Shown here in pieces: positions 24,801 through 33,136 of a stretch of 64,000 nt of DNA (positions are counted from its first letter, which is position 1; every line of letters begins with the position of its first letter). The DNA is from a virus, in the IMG/VR virus record IMGVR_UViG_3300032286_000719, positions 1 through 64,000 of that record, one strand, 5' to 3'. The position numbers and the translations under genes were made by a program. The notes under the pieces were generated by a model. That model ran no database searches. It was not told the origin of the DNA and saw only the letters and a list, made by a program, of their open reading frames with translations.

Positions 24801-26705
24801 AATAACATGAGTTCATACCCACAATATAGAAATCAGGGTGAATTCGACATGCCATTTTTGGATGCACAAAGAATGGGTAACGTTGATGTTTGGGATTCAA
24901 TGGCTTTAAATCCACTTACGTATGTGGGTGCTGACGCTCTTGTAAATTTACCAGGTGCTGTAACTAAAGGTGCGAGAACATTAGCAACTATTGGAGGAGA
25001 AAATATTAGTAATATTAAGAACGCTATACCTGCTGTTAAAAAAGCTATACCTGCTGTTAAAGAGGTAGTAAAAGAATTACCAAAAGCAATAAAGAAAGGA
25101 GAAGTACCAGAGACAGTCTTTAAAGCAATGCCTGATGAATTTAAACAAAGTCCATTAGGAAAAGATATTCAAGGCACTATTGATCAGAGAGAAATGCTTA
25201 GAAATATGAAAAAGGATCTTCAGAAGACACTCGATGTAGAAGGTAGAGATCAAATTAAATATGATTGGATACAATCTCCATGGGATTTAGAATCTGAGGT
25301 TCAAAATCTGGATCGTATGTTTAGAAGAACAATGACTGATGTAGGAGGAAGAGAGCTTGCAGAGAAAGGTATGAAGGATGTAATAAATTTTCAAAATCAA
25401 TCTCCTGCATATCAAAGATTTCAAGAAATTGTTTTTCAAGGTAAATCTGCTACTCAAGCTGAAATGCAAGCTGTATTAAAAGAAATAGCTGACACTATGC
25501 CTAAAGCAACAAATTATACTAAAGAAGCAAGAAAAGCTATTACTCTTAGACAAAAAGATTTATTATACAATAAGAAAGATGTTCAAGACTTAAAAGCTGG
25601 TATTAAAGCTACTGCAAAAAATACCATTAATAAAATCAAAGGAAAGGATACACCAGATATATCAGAAGCTGCTCCAGTAAATTATTCTCCAGAAGAGGAA
25701 GCAACGCTTGATACAATTAAAGAATTAGGTAAGTATAAAAATTTATTTAGTCAAAATGCAGCACTAGCAAAATCTCATCCTCAGACAATGGAGAATGTAA
25801 ATAATCTAATATCAAAACTTGATGATGATGTTGTAAAGAACGTATTAGGAGTTGGTAAACAAGATCTTATTAATTCATATAGAAACATTGCTCCAAATGT
25901 AAAACAAGCAGAAGCTAATGCAGCAATGGCACAAAAACCTTTTGGTTTAAGTGAGCTTCAAACTATCCTTCCTGATGAATCTAATAATGCTCTTCGAGAT
26001 CTTTACATGAATAAGTATGATGCTCCATATACTAGTGAGCCTAGTTTAGTATCAAAAATTAATAAACGTAAAGCACTAGAGAACTTAGGATATGAACTTG
26101 AAGCTCCTTCATCTTATCCACAAGATTTAATAAAGTACGTAGCAACTAATTATGAACTTAATCCTGATAGCACTAAACCAATCATGGATGCTGCTGGAAA
26201 TGTAATAGATTATGAAAGAGTTTTATCAAGTGCAGGTAATGCAAAAGCACAAATAAAAAATGCAATTAATACTGTAAATAATGCTCTACCAGGTGAAAAT
26301 GTAATAGGATCATCTAGTCTTAGTACAGATTCATATGCTCTTACACTTGATGCAGCGTTACCATATGTAAAAAAAGGTAGATTAGAAGTTAAGGTGGATG
26401 TTGATCCACAAGTTACAAATTCTATGGGATATGCTACTAGGTTTCCAGGATTAGCTTTAAAAGATATTAACTCTAAAATTGAAGCAATAGAAAAAGCTTC
26501 AGGAGTAAAAATACCTAGAGCAAAATATAACAAAGACTATAATGAGTATGATTTTCCAAGAATTTATTTTACTAAAATTAAAAAAAATGGAGGATACATA
26601 GATAGAGCAAAACATGGAAATCAGTTGGTCAAACTAGATCAATTAACTAACTTTACAAACTATAACAAACCACAACCAGGTGGATGGTTGAGCAAATACG
26701 AATAA
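21843..26705 (+). CDS. Virion cargo protein with zinc ribbon and zincin (HEFSH) protease motif
   Basis: This 1620-residue protein begins with a zinc ribbon (CTCGWSW ... YVCHQCGRDN, residues about 8-35) followed by NGGWLENY, a start I associate with crAss-like cargo genes. A zinc metallopeptidase motif HEFSH lies at residues 467-471 in the context GMLAHEFSHSSDKPR, and a downstream SEPTETRARLNDIR supplies a plausible third ligand glutamate. The rest is charged helical sequence. GG motifs recur (DGGIVTDY, NGGYIDRAKHG, PGGWLSKY at the extreme C-terminus). It may be packed in the head and ejected; the protease could process cargo proteins or act in the host envelope. Confidence 0.65.
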   Translation: MKGKVNCTCGWSWNKSDSSVKDMYVCHQCGRDNSNNMKNGGWLENYNDSQASAPEGMVGDGFSNVGRNYSPAWGGQFQGGGSIPGTPGFTYARTNDPAPSEGPYAKKTMASAQGGKKIKIKDERGLVMKPAESTSVKRKDFDLLQSKDNKAYNSAVVAQNKEAARRAKLTKEQREREDYNAYAQEHGNITKSVPETTWERTKAIVSNPMTAIGYKVRGENLPGRFQYGPRNEHDYAVDWINPLQSAAALSNIPGQLGRGEFLDAGLSALDAADLGIMSKGLKKVGTNQLRNLSPAMGYRDGGIVTDYPISQNGKKFDFSNGPAGNMKQSLITAINKDKKQTSNIKERNTTVVDKTSTKQNKQKKTVDIPLTEKERLYNSINNQTRFMKDWMDSPMYDEMVDNSTTGYFDEQYLNSGRNFNFNNTRVQLHPQPKNHPTYGADSNNETGLIRLFPAGSQSEAVQGMLAHEFSHSSDKPRFLNTNSSSKFIPRNKYNNKGIDEEVRLIPEKDINLMKSFYSNNKTYKNLFNKSALKNKDLNEQREWFNYVSEPTETRARLNDIRYNAKIHGIYDPFTQKVTPEILNEIKELTKKAEGFDPFNQLQGVYSDEEILKLLNTVSQNEQPNENPNIATAKYGRVIKDDRGQWDYPGEITEINSNVITMKPDPKTGKPLTKPLLGISDTGDVKLMRPGGNYKFDGKRVTEYPIAQGGLTMGTTSTENDARESSAKAAKANTEAKRKAKLEEAQLLADQKENRRNLFARDIKVRQPDGTIKIVNTGSPEYEEMYKAGEIQSADAGEGDNPFFGGQLPEVVLQQQMTPLLRNKLDYGRLHNREDFINQKKDEYIKGLGKNNWYGTDRNNFPETVLRDINSHYDYDRNTSALEKIAKKRGFDLNTRGNWIYDLTPSEREALINSKYSSQLNPNEFSEMASGIQEIGNTMLPGQPFRFKIPGLTERELEEDRESWLSPLKTFAPINMPGNAAANYLKNNNMSSYPQYRNQGEFDMPFLDAQRMGNVDVWDSMALNPLTYVGADALVNLPGAVTKGARTLATIGGENISNIKNAIPAVKKAIPAVKEVVKELPKAIKKGEVPETVFKAMPDEFKQSPLGKDIQGTIDQREMLRNMKKDLQKTLDVEGRDQIKYDWIQSPWDLESEVQNLDRMFRRTMTDVGGRELAEKGMKDVINFQNQSPAYQRFQEIVFQGKSATQAEMQAVLKEIADTMPKATNYTKEARKAITLRQKDLLYNKKDVQDLKAGIKATAKNTINKIKGKDTPDISEAAPVNYSPEEEATLDTIKELGKYKNLFSQNAALAKSHPQTMENVNNLISKLDDDVVKNVLGVGKQDLINSYRNIAPNVKQAEANAAMAQKPFGLSELQTILPDESNNALRDLYMNKYDAPYTSEPSLVSKINKRKALENLGYELEAPSSYPQDLIKYVATNYELNPDSTKPIMDAAGNVIDYERVLSSAGNAKAQIKNAINTVNNALPGENVIGSSSLSTDSYALTLDAALPYVKKGRLEVKVDVDPQVTNSMGYATRFPGLALKDINSKIEAIEKASGVKIPRAKYNKDYNEYDFPRIYFTKIKKNGGYIDRAKHGNQLVKLDQLTNFTNYNKPQPGGWLSKYE

Positions 26706-26706
26706 T

Positions 26707-29700
26707 ATGAAAGCACAAATTTTAAAAATCGCTGGTGTTAAATCTGAAAAGGAGTTCTACAAAAAATATCCTTCAGAGGAAGCATTCATGAAAGTGCATG
26801 GAAAAGCTTTTAAGAAAGCTCAGTTTGGAACTCTTATTGGTGGAGCCACTCCTAAACAAACTGTTCCTAAACCTATGTCATTTATAGACTACCAAGAGTA
26901 TCGTGATGAAGCTGATAAAATAGTCACTGGAAAAACTCAAGAAGAAAAAGATAAAGAAGCATATGAACAAGCTATGCTTGCTGCTGCTGCCAAAGGTGGA
27001 GGTGGTGGAGGTGGTGGAATGGGTAGTTTAAGTAGCATCATGAGTATGGCAGGTATGGCAGCTGGTGGTGGTGGTGGAGAAGCTCTTGGTGGTGGAACTG
27101 ATTCTGCTATGCCTGATTTAGCTATGTCTTTAGGAGGTGGTGGTAGATATGGAAAAAGAATTCGTAAAGCACAAGATGGTGATGGTGTAATGGATGGTAT
27201 TGGTAATTTCCCACCTCCTATAGATTCAAGTCTTGAAGGATCTCCTGGATATCAATACCAACAAGCACACGATGCTCCAAGTGGTGGTGGATTTATGAAT
27301 AGCTTAAGTAATATAGGGCAACTTGCTGGAAAATATGCAGGTCCTATTGGTCAAATAGGTGAAGGACTTAGTATGCTTAAAGCTGGAAGACAAAAAAAGA
27401 AAGAAGCTCAACGAATGGCTAAGATTAGTGATGTTGCTGCTAGAGCATCAGCAACTAGAGAAGAAGAATCTAAAAGAAGATATGTTCGTCCTGAAGATAT
27501 ATCAAATACAGGAGAAGAATTTTTCCCTATATATGGTGTAGGTACAAATGTACTTACTAGAAATGGTGGAGCAGTTAGAAGAGCTCAAGATGGTAGTTTT
27601 ATAACTGGTAATCCTACAGAGATACAAAACACTTATTCTCCTGAATATGATCTTTATGAAGATCTTGGATATGAACCATTGAATGATTCAAACCAAGTTA
27701 AATCTTTTTATCATGGTGGAAGATTATATCAAATGCAAGATGGTGGTGGAACTCCATGGGGAGCAATAGGAGGTATGGCTAATAACCTTGGACAATCTAT
27801 GATGGGTGGAGAAGATGGTGGTGGTAAAATTGGTAGTACAATAGGAAGCACTGCAGGTACTCTTATTGGTGGACCTCTTGGAGGAGCCATTGGTGGATTT
27901 GTTGGTGGTGTGGCTGGTAATCTTTTAGACACAAATGATAGAGATACTAGAAAAGCAGAAGCTAGAACAAAAAATAATGTCCAAAGAATGGCTCTTAATT
28001 CAGCATTCCAAGGATTAAATGCACAGAACAATAGATACGTAAGAAATGGTGGTGATATAGATAGCTATGAAGATGGTGGGTACATGAATCCTGAATATAA
28101 TCCAAAAGTGATAACAATGTTTGGTGATCACACTGCACAAGACTTTGCTGACTATGCAAAGAAAGATCAATTTAGAGCTGGTGGACATTTAAAATCATAC
28201 ACTCCTCCAAGTGAGAGAGCTATGGAAACATATGCTATGGGTGGACAGCTTAAAACTCATTGGGGTGGAAAAGCTGAGACTATGTCTCATAATCCTTATA
28301 TGCCAGGTTCTGGTGAGACAGTAGTATTTAGAGGACAATCACATAATGAGTCTGACAAAGAAGGTAACACTGGTATTGGTATTACATATGGTGAGAGTCC
28401 TGTAGAAGTGGAAAGAGGAGAACCTATGTTTGAAATGCAAGCTGGTGGTGAAATAAATCCTGAAACAGGAGAAGCAGAAAACACTGGTGTAGTATTTGGT
28501 AATATGCCTATAGATAAAAAAATAGCAGGACAGTTTGATGATCCAGACCTTATGGAAATAGCAAACAAATATCATGGTAAGAAATTCAAGAACGTTGGAA
28601 TAGAACTTGCTAAACAAGAAGCTAAACAAAACAAGATTATTGATAAGAACGCAAAAATGTTAGATTCATTTAAAGTGGAGACATCTCTTGACAAAGCAAA
28701 ATTTGCTGCAATACAAGCTAACATGGAAGGAGCTGATTCTAAACTTAGAAACATAGCTAATACTAAAATAACATTAGCTAACTACCAAAACGCAATCAAT
28801 GATGCTAAAGAAGAACTATCTGATGCGATAGGAGAAAATCTTAGTGCTGAAGATCTTGCTAGAGGATACACTAAGCTTGACAAAGACCCTGTAACAAAAG
28901 ATGCTAAGTGGGGTGGTAACATTGCTAAGAAAGCTAAAGATGGTATAACTACAACAGCTGAAACAACTCTTCCTCCAAAAACATTTAAGACTAAAAGAGA
29001 AGCTGAAGCTGCAGGATATAAACAAAACCCTACTACAAAGGTATGGGAAAGAGTTATTACAAAATATAACAAAGATAAGACTAAAGTAGATAAATCTGCA
29101 ACTGCTATGGATAACATTCCTAAACAATCAATAGATAAAGGAACAGGGTTTGCAGGAGGAGTAACAAAAGACAAATTTGAACAGTTTAAAAAGAGATTCC
29201 CTGATTATCCTGGTATAGACAAGTTAGACCCAAAAGATCCAATTAGTTTACATGACTTTAAAACTTGGGCTAACAACAAAGCTAAAGAAATGGGATCAAG
29301 TGCTCGTATATTAGATGATCCTAAAACTAAAAGCAATCCACAAGGACTTCCTATATTTGGTGATCAATACCTTAGTTTTACTGTAGATGAATCTAAGAAA
29401 TCAGAACCAGATGAAACTAAAGAAGTATCAACAGCAGTAGTTGATGAACCAGGTGAAACTCCTATGCCAGAAGAGAAAGCTAAGTTCCCTTGGCAAGCAA
29501 TAGGTAATGCAATTCTTCCTTTTATTAGACCTACAGATCAAGAAGGAATGGATATGAATCAACTATATCCAGAAATGTATGCTATGGCTACTAATCAAGT
29601 AGAACCTGTGCCTGCACAGAGCTATCAACCAGAACTAATAGTTCCTTATGATATTTCTTTACAGGCACAACGTAATGCTGTAACATCTGGTCAAAGAGCT

Positions 29701-30306
29701 CTTGAAAGACAAGTTGGTTATAATCCAGCTGCACAAGCTAATCTTGCTCCAGCTGCTTACAATGCAATAAACGAAATAAACGAAAAAGAGTTTATTGCTA
29801 ATCAAGGATTGAAGAACCAAGTTTACACTGGTAACGTTAATACAATGAACGAAGCTAAGAAAATAAACTTAGCAATATTTGCTGATCAATGGGCTAAACA
29901 ATCTCAAGCTCTATCTAACACTAAAGCTACAACACAGGCTGCTCTTAACTCTATTGCTGACAAGTATGCTAAAAACAAACTTGAGAATAGAAAACTTAGC
30001 ATCTACGAGAACATGTACAACTATAGATTTGGTAAGAGTGGTAGAGCTCAAAACTACAACCCACTTCAATTCTTTGATACTAGTGCAGGTGGAAGTGGTT
30101 CATCAGATAAATCAGGAGGATTGGCTGAAGGAAAAGAGTTCACATATGATAAGTATGGAAATATTGTAGGTGTTAAATCTGTTGATAAAAATAGTGTATC
30201 AGATGCTGATCTTGAAGCAGTAGGAGGAATCAAAGATAGAAATGGAGGATACACTAAAATCAAAAGTAAAAATGGTTCGATACTAAGAGCCTTCAAAAAT
30301 TTATAA
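26707..30306 (+). CDS. Gly-rich virion cargo protein with repeated GG motifs and glycine-zipper segment
   Basis: A 1199-residue protein. Residues about 97-130 are Gly/Met/Ala rich (a run of eight Gly). Residues about 373-408 form a glycine-zipper-like hydrophobic stretch (IGSTAGTLIGGPLGGAIGGF), a feature of membrane-inserting proteins. At least nine short GG motifs occur (NGGAVRRAQDG, HGGRLYQMQDG, NGGDIDSYEDG, AGGHLKSY, MGGQLKTHW, NGGYTKIKSKNG). The centre has TVVFRGQSHNESDKEG and GESPVEVERGEPMF. The C-terminal 250 residues are helical. It is one base after the zincin gene. An ejected protein that helps DNA or proteins cross the membranes would fit. Confidence 0.6.
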   Translation: MKAQILKIAGVKSEKEFYKKYPSEEAFMKVHGKAFKKAQFGTLIGGATPKQTVPKPMSFIDYQEYRDEADKIVTGKTQEEKDKEAYEQAMLAAAAKGGGGGGGGMGSLSSIMSMAGMAAGGGGGEALGGGTDSAMPDLAMSLGGGGRYGKRIRKAQDGDGVMDGIGNFPPPIDSSLEGSPGYQYQQAHDAPSGGGFMNSLSNIGQLAGKYAGPIGQIGEGLSMLKAGRQKKKEAQRMAKISDVAARASATREEESKRRYVRPEDISNTGEEFFPIYGVGTNVLTRNGGAVRRAQDGSFITGNPTEIQNTYSPEYDLYEDLGYEPLNDSNQVKSFYHGGRLYQMQDGGGTPWGAIGGMANNLGQSMMGGEDGGGKIGSTIGSTAGTLIGGPLGGAIGGFVGGVAGNLLDTNDRDTRKAEARTKNNVQRMALNSAFQGLNAQNNRYVRNGGDIDSYEDGGYMNPEYNPKVITMFGDHTAQDFADYAKKDQFRAGGHLKSYTPPSERAMETYAMGGQLKTHWGGKAETMSHNPYMPGSGETVVFRGQSHNESDKEGNTGIGITYGESPVEVERGEPMFEMQAGGEINPETGEAENTGVVFGNMPIDKKIAGQFDDPDLMEIANKYHGKKFKNVGIELAKQEAKQNKIIDKNAKMLDSFKVETSLDKAKFAAIQANMEGADSKLRNIANTKITLANYQNAINDAKEELSDAIGENLSAEDLARGYTKLDKDPVTKDAKWGGNIAKKAKDGITTTAETTLPPKTFKTKREAEAAGYKQNPTTKVWERVITKYNKDKTKVDKSATAMDNIPKQSIDKGTGFAGGVTKDKFEQFKKRFPDYPGIDKLDPKDPISLHDFKTWANNKAKEMGSSARILDDPKTKSNPQGLPIFGDQYLSFTVDESKKSEPDETKEVSTAVVDEPGETPMPEEKAKFPWQAIGNAILPFIRPTDQEGMDMNQLYPEMYAMATNQVEPVPAQSYQPELIVPYDISLQAQRNAVTSGQRALERQVGYNPAAQANLAPAAYNAINEINEKEFIANQGLKNQVYTGNVNTMNEAKKINLAIFADQWAKQSQALSNTKATTQAALNSIADKYAKNKLENRKLSIYENMYNYRFGKSGRAQNYNPLQFFDTSAGGSGSSDKSGGLAEGKEFTYDKYGNIVGVKSVDKNSVSDADLEAVGGIKDRNGGYTKIKSKNGSILRAFKNL

Positions 30307-30347
30307 CTAATTTAATTATAAAGAATTAACACAGATCGTTATACTCT

Positions 30348-30379
30348 ATTGTATAATCTAATAATTCATATTATATTTG
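30348..30379 (+). promoter_or_regulatory. Candidate Bacteroidota-type promoter in the 88-base gap before the 30395 gene
   Basis: ATTG (30348-30351), a 20-base spacer and a perfect TATATTTG (30372-30379) fit the -33/-7 pattern of Bacteroidota promoters. It is the only sizeable gap inside the cargo block, and the following CTTAACTAATA resembles the TTAACTAATA before the ATG at 12157. Confidence 0.5.
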
Positions 30380-30394
30380 CTTAACTAATACGCT

Positions 30395-33124
30395 ATGGCT
30401 TCATATACAGACAAAATCCCAACCTTTAATCCTTACGTAGAGCAACAACCTGTTGATGCTATGCTTAAGGTGGGTATGTACAAACAACAAAAGTACGAAG
30501 AGGGTGTAAAGAAAATACAAACCAATATTGACAATGTTGCAGGATTAGATATTGCTAATGAGGTTCAACAGAAATATCTACAGTCTAAACTTAATGCTCT
30601 TGGTAATAACTTGACATTCTTTGCTGCTAGTGATTTCTCAGACTTCTCATTGGTAAACTCTGTTAATGGAATGACTAAGCAGATAACTAAAGATGATGAT
30701 ATTATAAATGCTGTTAGTTCTACATCTAAGCTTAGAGCAGGATATAAGAAAAAAGCTGAGTTAGCAAAGAAAGGACTGACAGATAAAAACAATGATGACT
30801 ACTATGATATGTATGCATCAGAGTATGTTGATAGTAAAGACTTAAAAGCTTCTTTCAGTGCTGACTACATTCCTTATACAAACATTGTTAAAAAGTTACA
30901 AGATGCTCTTAAAGAAGCAGGTGAAAGTGAAACTATAGCAGAACAGATATTCGTTACTGGTCCTGATGGTAAACCACTTATCACTAATGGACAATTTACA
31001 TATGCTGATTCAAAAGCTATTGATAAGCTTGTGACAAACAAACCAGCAGTGATGGCTGCTATAGGTAATGTACTAAATGAAGGAAATGTAAAACAACAAT
31101 TAGCAATTGATGGTTGGGCTACATATAGAAACACTGAAGCTACAGAATTACTAGAACCTTTAAAGAATCAATATGATGATGAGAGAGATAGACTAGAACA
31201 ACAGTCAGTAGAAATAACTGCTATGTTGAATAGCACAAACCTATCTACTGAAGAAAAAGAAATGTATACTAAAGCAGCTGCTGAAATAGAAGCTTCTTTA
31301 TTAAAGAATGATAATACATTTATGACACTCTCTCAAGAAGCTGAGGAAAATCCAGAATCATTTAAACAAAGTTATTACACTCAAGAGTTCAAACAACGAT
31401 TGATGAATCAGTTTGTTAAAGAAAATATATCTAGAACATATGGAAAGAATGATGCTCTAGAAGTACAAATGAAAAGAGATGAAACTGCATTTAATCAGGC
31501 AATGAAGAGAAGAGAACTAGCGATTAGTGAATCTAAACTTAGTTTGGACTACATGACATTTTATAGAGACTCTGAACAAGATCCTGTTACAGGAAATTGG
31601 AATAAAAAACCTGATCCAAATAAAACACCAGGAACAACATTTGATGCAAACAAACCTTTATTCACTGGATCTAATTCAGGAGAGGAAGTGGATGCTGTAT
31701 ATCTGATGAAAGAAGATATAAATACATTGAGTAACGATAAAAATAAAATGGCAATGTCATTATATGCTGATTTTATTAGAGCGAATAAAGATGATCCTTC
31801 ACTTTCAGATCAAGTTATATTAGCACAAGCTGATAAATATGCAAAGAAGTTAGGGGTTACCAGAGAAGCATTCTTAGATAGATGGGCAACTAACATCAAA
31901 AACAAATATGAAGAGAATGACTTAATGCCTCCACCTAATTTAAATGAAAAGTTAATAGAATATAACAACACTGCGTTTTCATTAAACAATAAAGTTAACT
32001 CAGATAACACAGCTTGGGTAGCTGCTTCTAGAGAATCTGGATTAGCTGATTTAGAAAGCAAAGTATTAAAAGGAAAGACAGGTCTTAAGTTTACTTACAA
32101 AGGTCAAACAGTTCAACTATCTGCTAAAGAAATTATGGATGTTTCACTAGCATTAACTCCTACCAAAATTAAAGATAATGCAGGCCATGAGAAAACTGTA
32201 CAGTTATTAGATATTGGTAAATTAAATGATAGACAATTAAAGTATGCAGAAGGTACTTATGGAAAAGGAATGTTTGGAAAAATGACAAATGGTCAGATGA
32301 AATCACTTGGTTATTCAGGTAACCCAACTTTAGATGTGGGAGTGAGAATGGATATTTCTAAAATAGTACAACCACATGCACAAGCTGCAAATCAAATACG
32401 TGAAGCTAATAAAAAAACATTTAAAATATATAATCAAAATCTAGCTAAGGTAGTTGGTGTCTCAGATAGTGTTACAGGAACTTTACCAACAGCAGAAGCT
32501 ACTCAAAGAGAAGTGAGTGTAGCTAAAGTGGTTACGTATGTAACTGGTGGTTTAAGAAACTATGCATCTGGATCAGATAAAGAAAAGATATTAAAAGCTT
32601 TAAAAAATGATGCCACTATAACTTGGACAGCAAAGAAACCTACTAACTCTAGAGAAACCTGGACAGGTAACATAATAATTAGTGACAAAGATGGGAAAGA
32701 TTATACCATCACTAATATAAATCAGACAGACTTAGCAACTTTTACAGACGCTAAGTTTACTCAATATGAAGAGAAACCTATTCAGGATGCTTTAAATATA
32801 AATCAGAATACAAAATCTACAAATGCTGTTTATATGCCTAACTCTCCTAATGCATGGCGTACAGCTTATTTTAAAGGAGGTCAGATAAATCCTGAAGTTC
32901 AAAAACAAGGATGGGCATATAGAGCAGATGTTGTAAATACAGCTGGAGGATATAGACTTGTTCATTATGTTAGAAAACCAGGGAGCAAACAATTTACCAC
33001 TATATATGGTAATGCAATAGCACTTGATGAACGTATTATAACTAATACAGTAAGCATGACAACTCCAGCACAATTAAACGCTATGTACTTAAATCACGAA
33101 CATAGTACTAAATCTAAAAAATAA
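30395..33124 (+). CDS. Helical virion cargo protein
   Basis: This 909-residue, highly charged and mostly helical protein starts MASYTDKIPTFNPYVEQQPV and moves straight into coiled-coil-like sequence (QKYEEGVKKIQTNID). Long Glu/Lys helices run to about residue 400; the C-terminal third is more beta-like. There is no membrane segment and no catalytic motif. The start resembles that of other crAss-like cargo proteins, which are packed in the capsid and ejected. It follows a promoter-like gap and precedes the RNA polymerase-like giant by 12 bases. Confidence 0.6.
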   Translation: MASYTDKIPTFNPYVEQQPVDAMLKVGMYKQQKYEEGVKKIQTNIDNVAGLDIANEVQQKYLQSKLNALGNNLTFFAASDFSDFSLVNSVNGMTKQITKDDDIINAVSSTSKLRAGYKKKAELAKKGLTDKNNDDYYDMYASEYVDSKDLKASFSADYIPYTNIVKKLQDALKEAGESETIAEQIFVTGPDGKPLITNGQFTYADSKAIDKLVTNKPAVMAAIGNVLNEGNVKQQLAIDGWATYRNTEATELLEPLKNQYDDERDRLEQQSVEITAMLNSTNLSTEEKEMYTKAAAEIEASLLKNDNTFMTLSQEAEENPESFKQSYYTQEFKQRLMNQFVKENISRTYGKNDALEVQMKRDETAFNQAMKRRELAISESKLSLDYMTFYRDSEQDPVTGNWNKKPDPNKTPGTTFDANKPLFTGSNSGEEVDAVYLMKEDINTLSNDKNKMAMSLYADFIRANKDDPSLSDQVILAQADKYAKKLGVTREAFLDRWATNIKNKYEENDLMPPPNLNEKLIEYNNTAFSLNNKVNSDNTAWVAASRESGLADLESKVLKGKTGLKFTYKGQTVQLSAKEIMDVSLALTPTKIKDNAGHEKTVQLLDIGKLNDRQLKYAEGTYGKGMFGKMTNGQMKSLGYSGNPTLDVGVRMDISKIVQPHAQAANQIREANKKTFKIYNQNLAKVVGVSDSVTGTLPTAEATQREVSVAKVVTYVTGGLRNYASGSDKEKILKALKNDATITWTAKKPTNSRETWTGNIIISDKDGKDYTITNINQTDLATFTDAKFTQYEEKPIQDALNINQNTKSTNAVYMPNSPNAWRTAYFKGGQINPEVQKQGWAYRADVVNTAGGYRLVHYVRKPGSKQFTTIYGNAIALDERIITNTVSMTTPAQLNAMYLNHEHSTKSKK

Positions 33125-33136
33125 TAATAATATATT

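Noticed and set aside
26995-27100. Collagen-like fiber segment in the Gly-rich region of the 26707 protein
   Set aside because: The Gly residues occur in runs, not in a G-x-y period, so a collagen triple helix is not supported.
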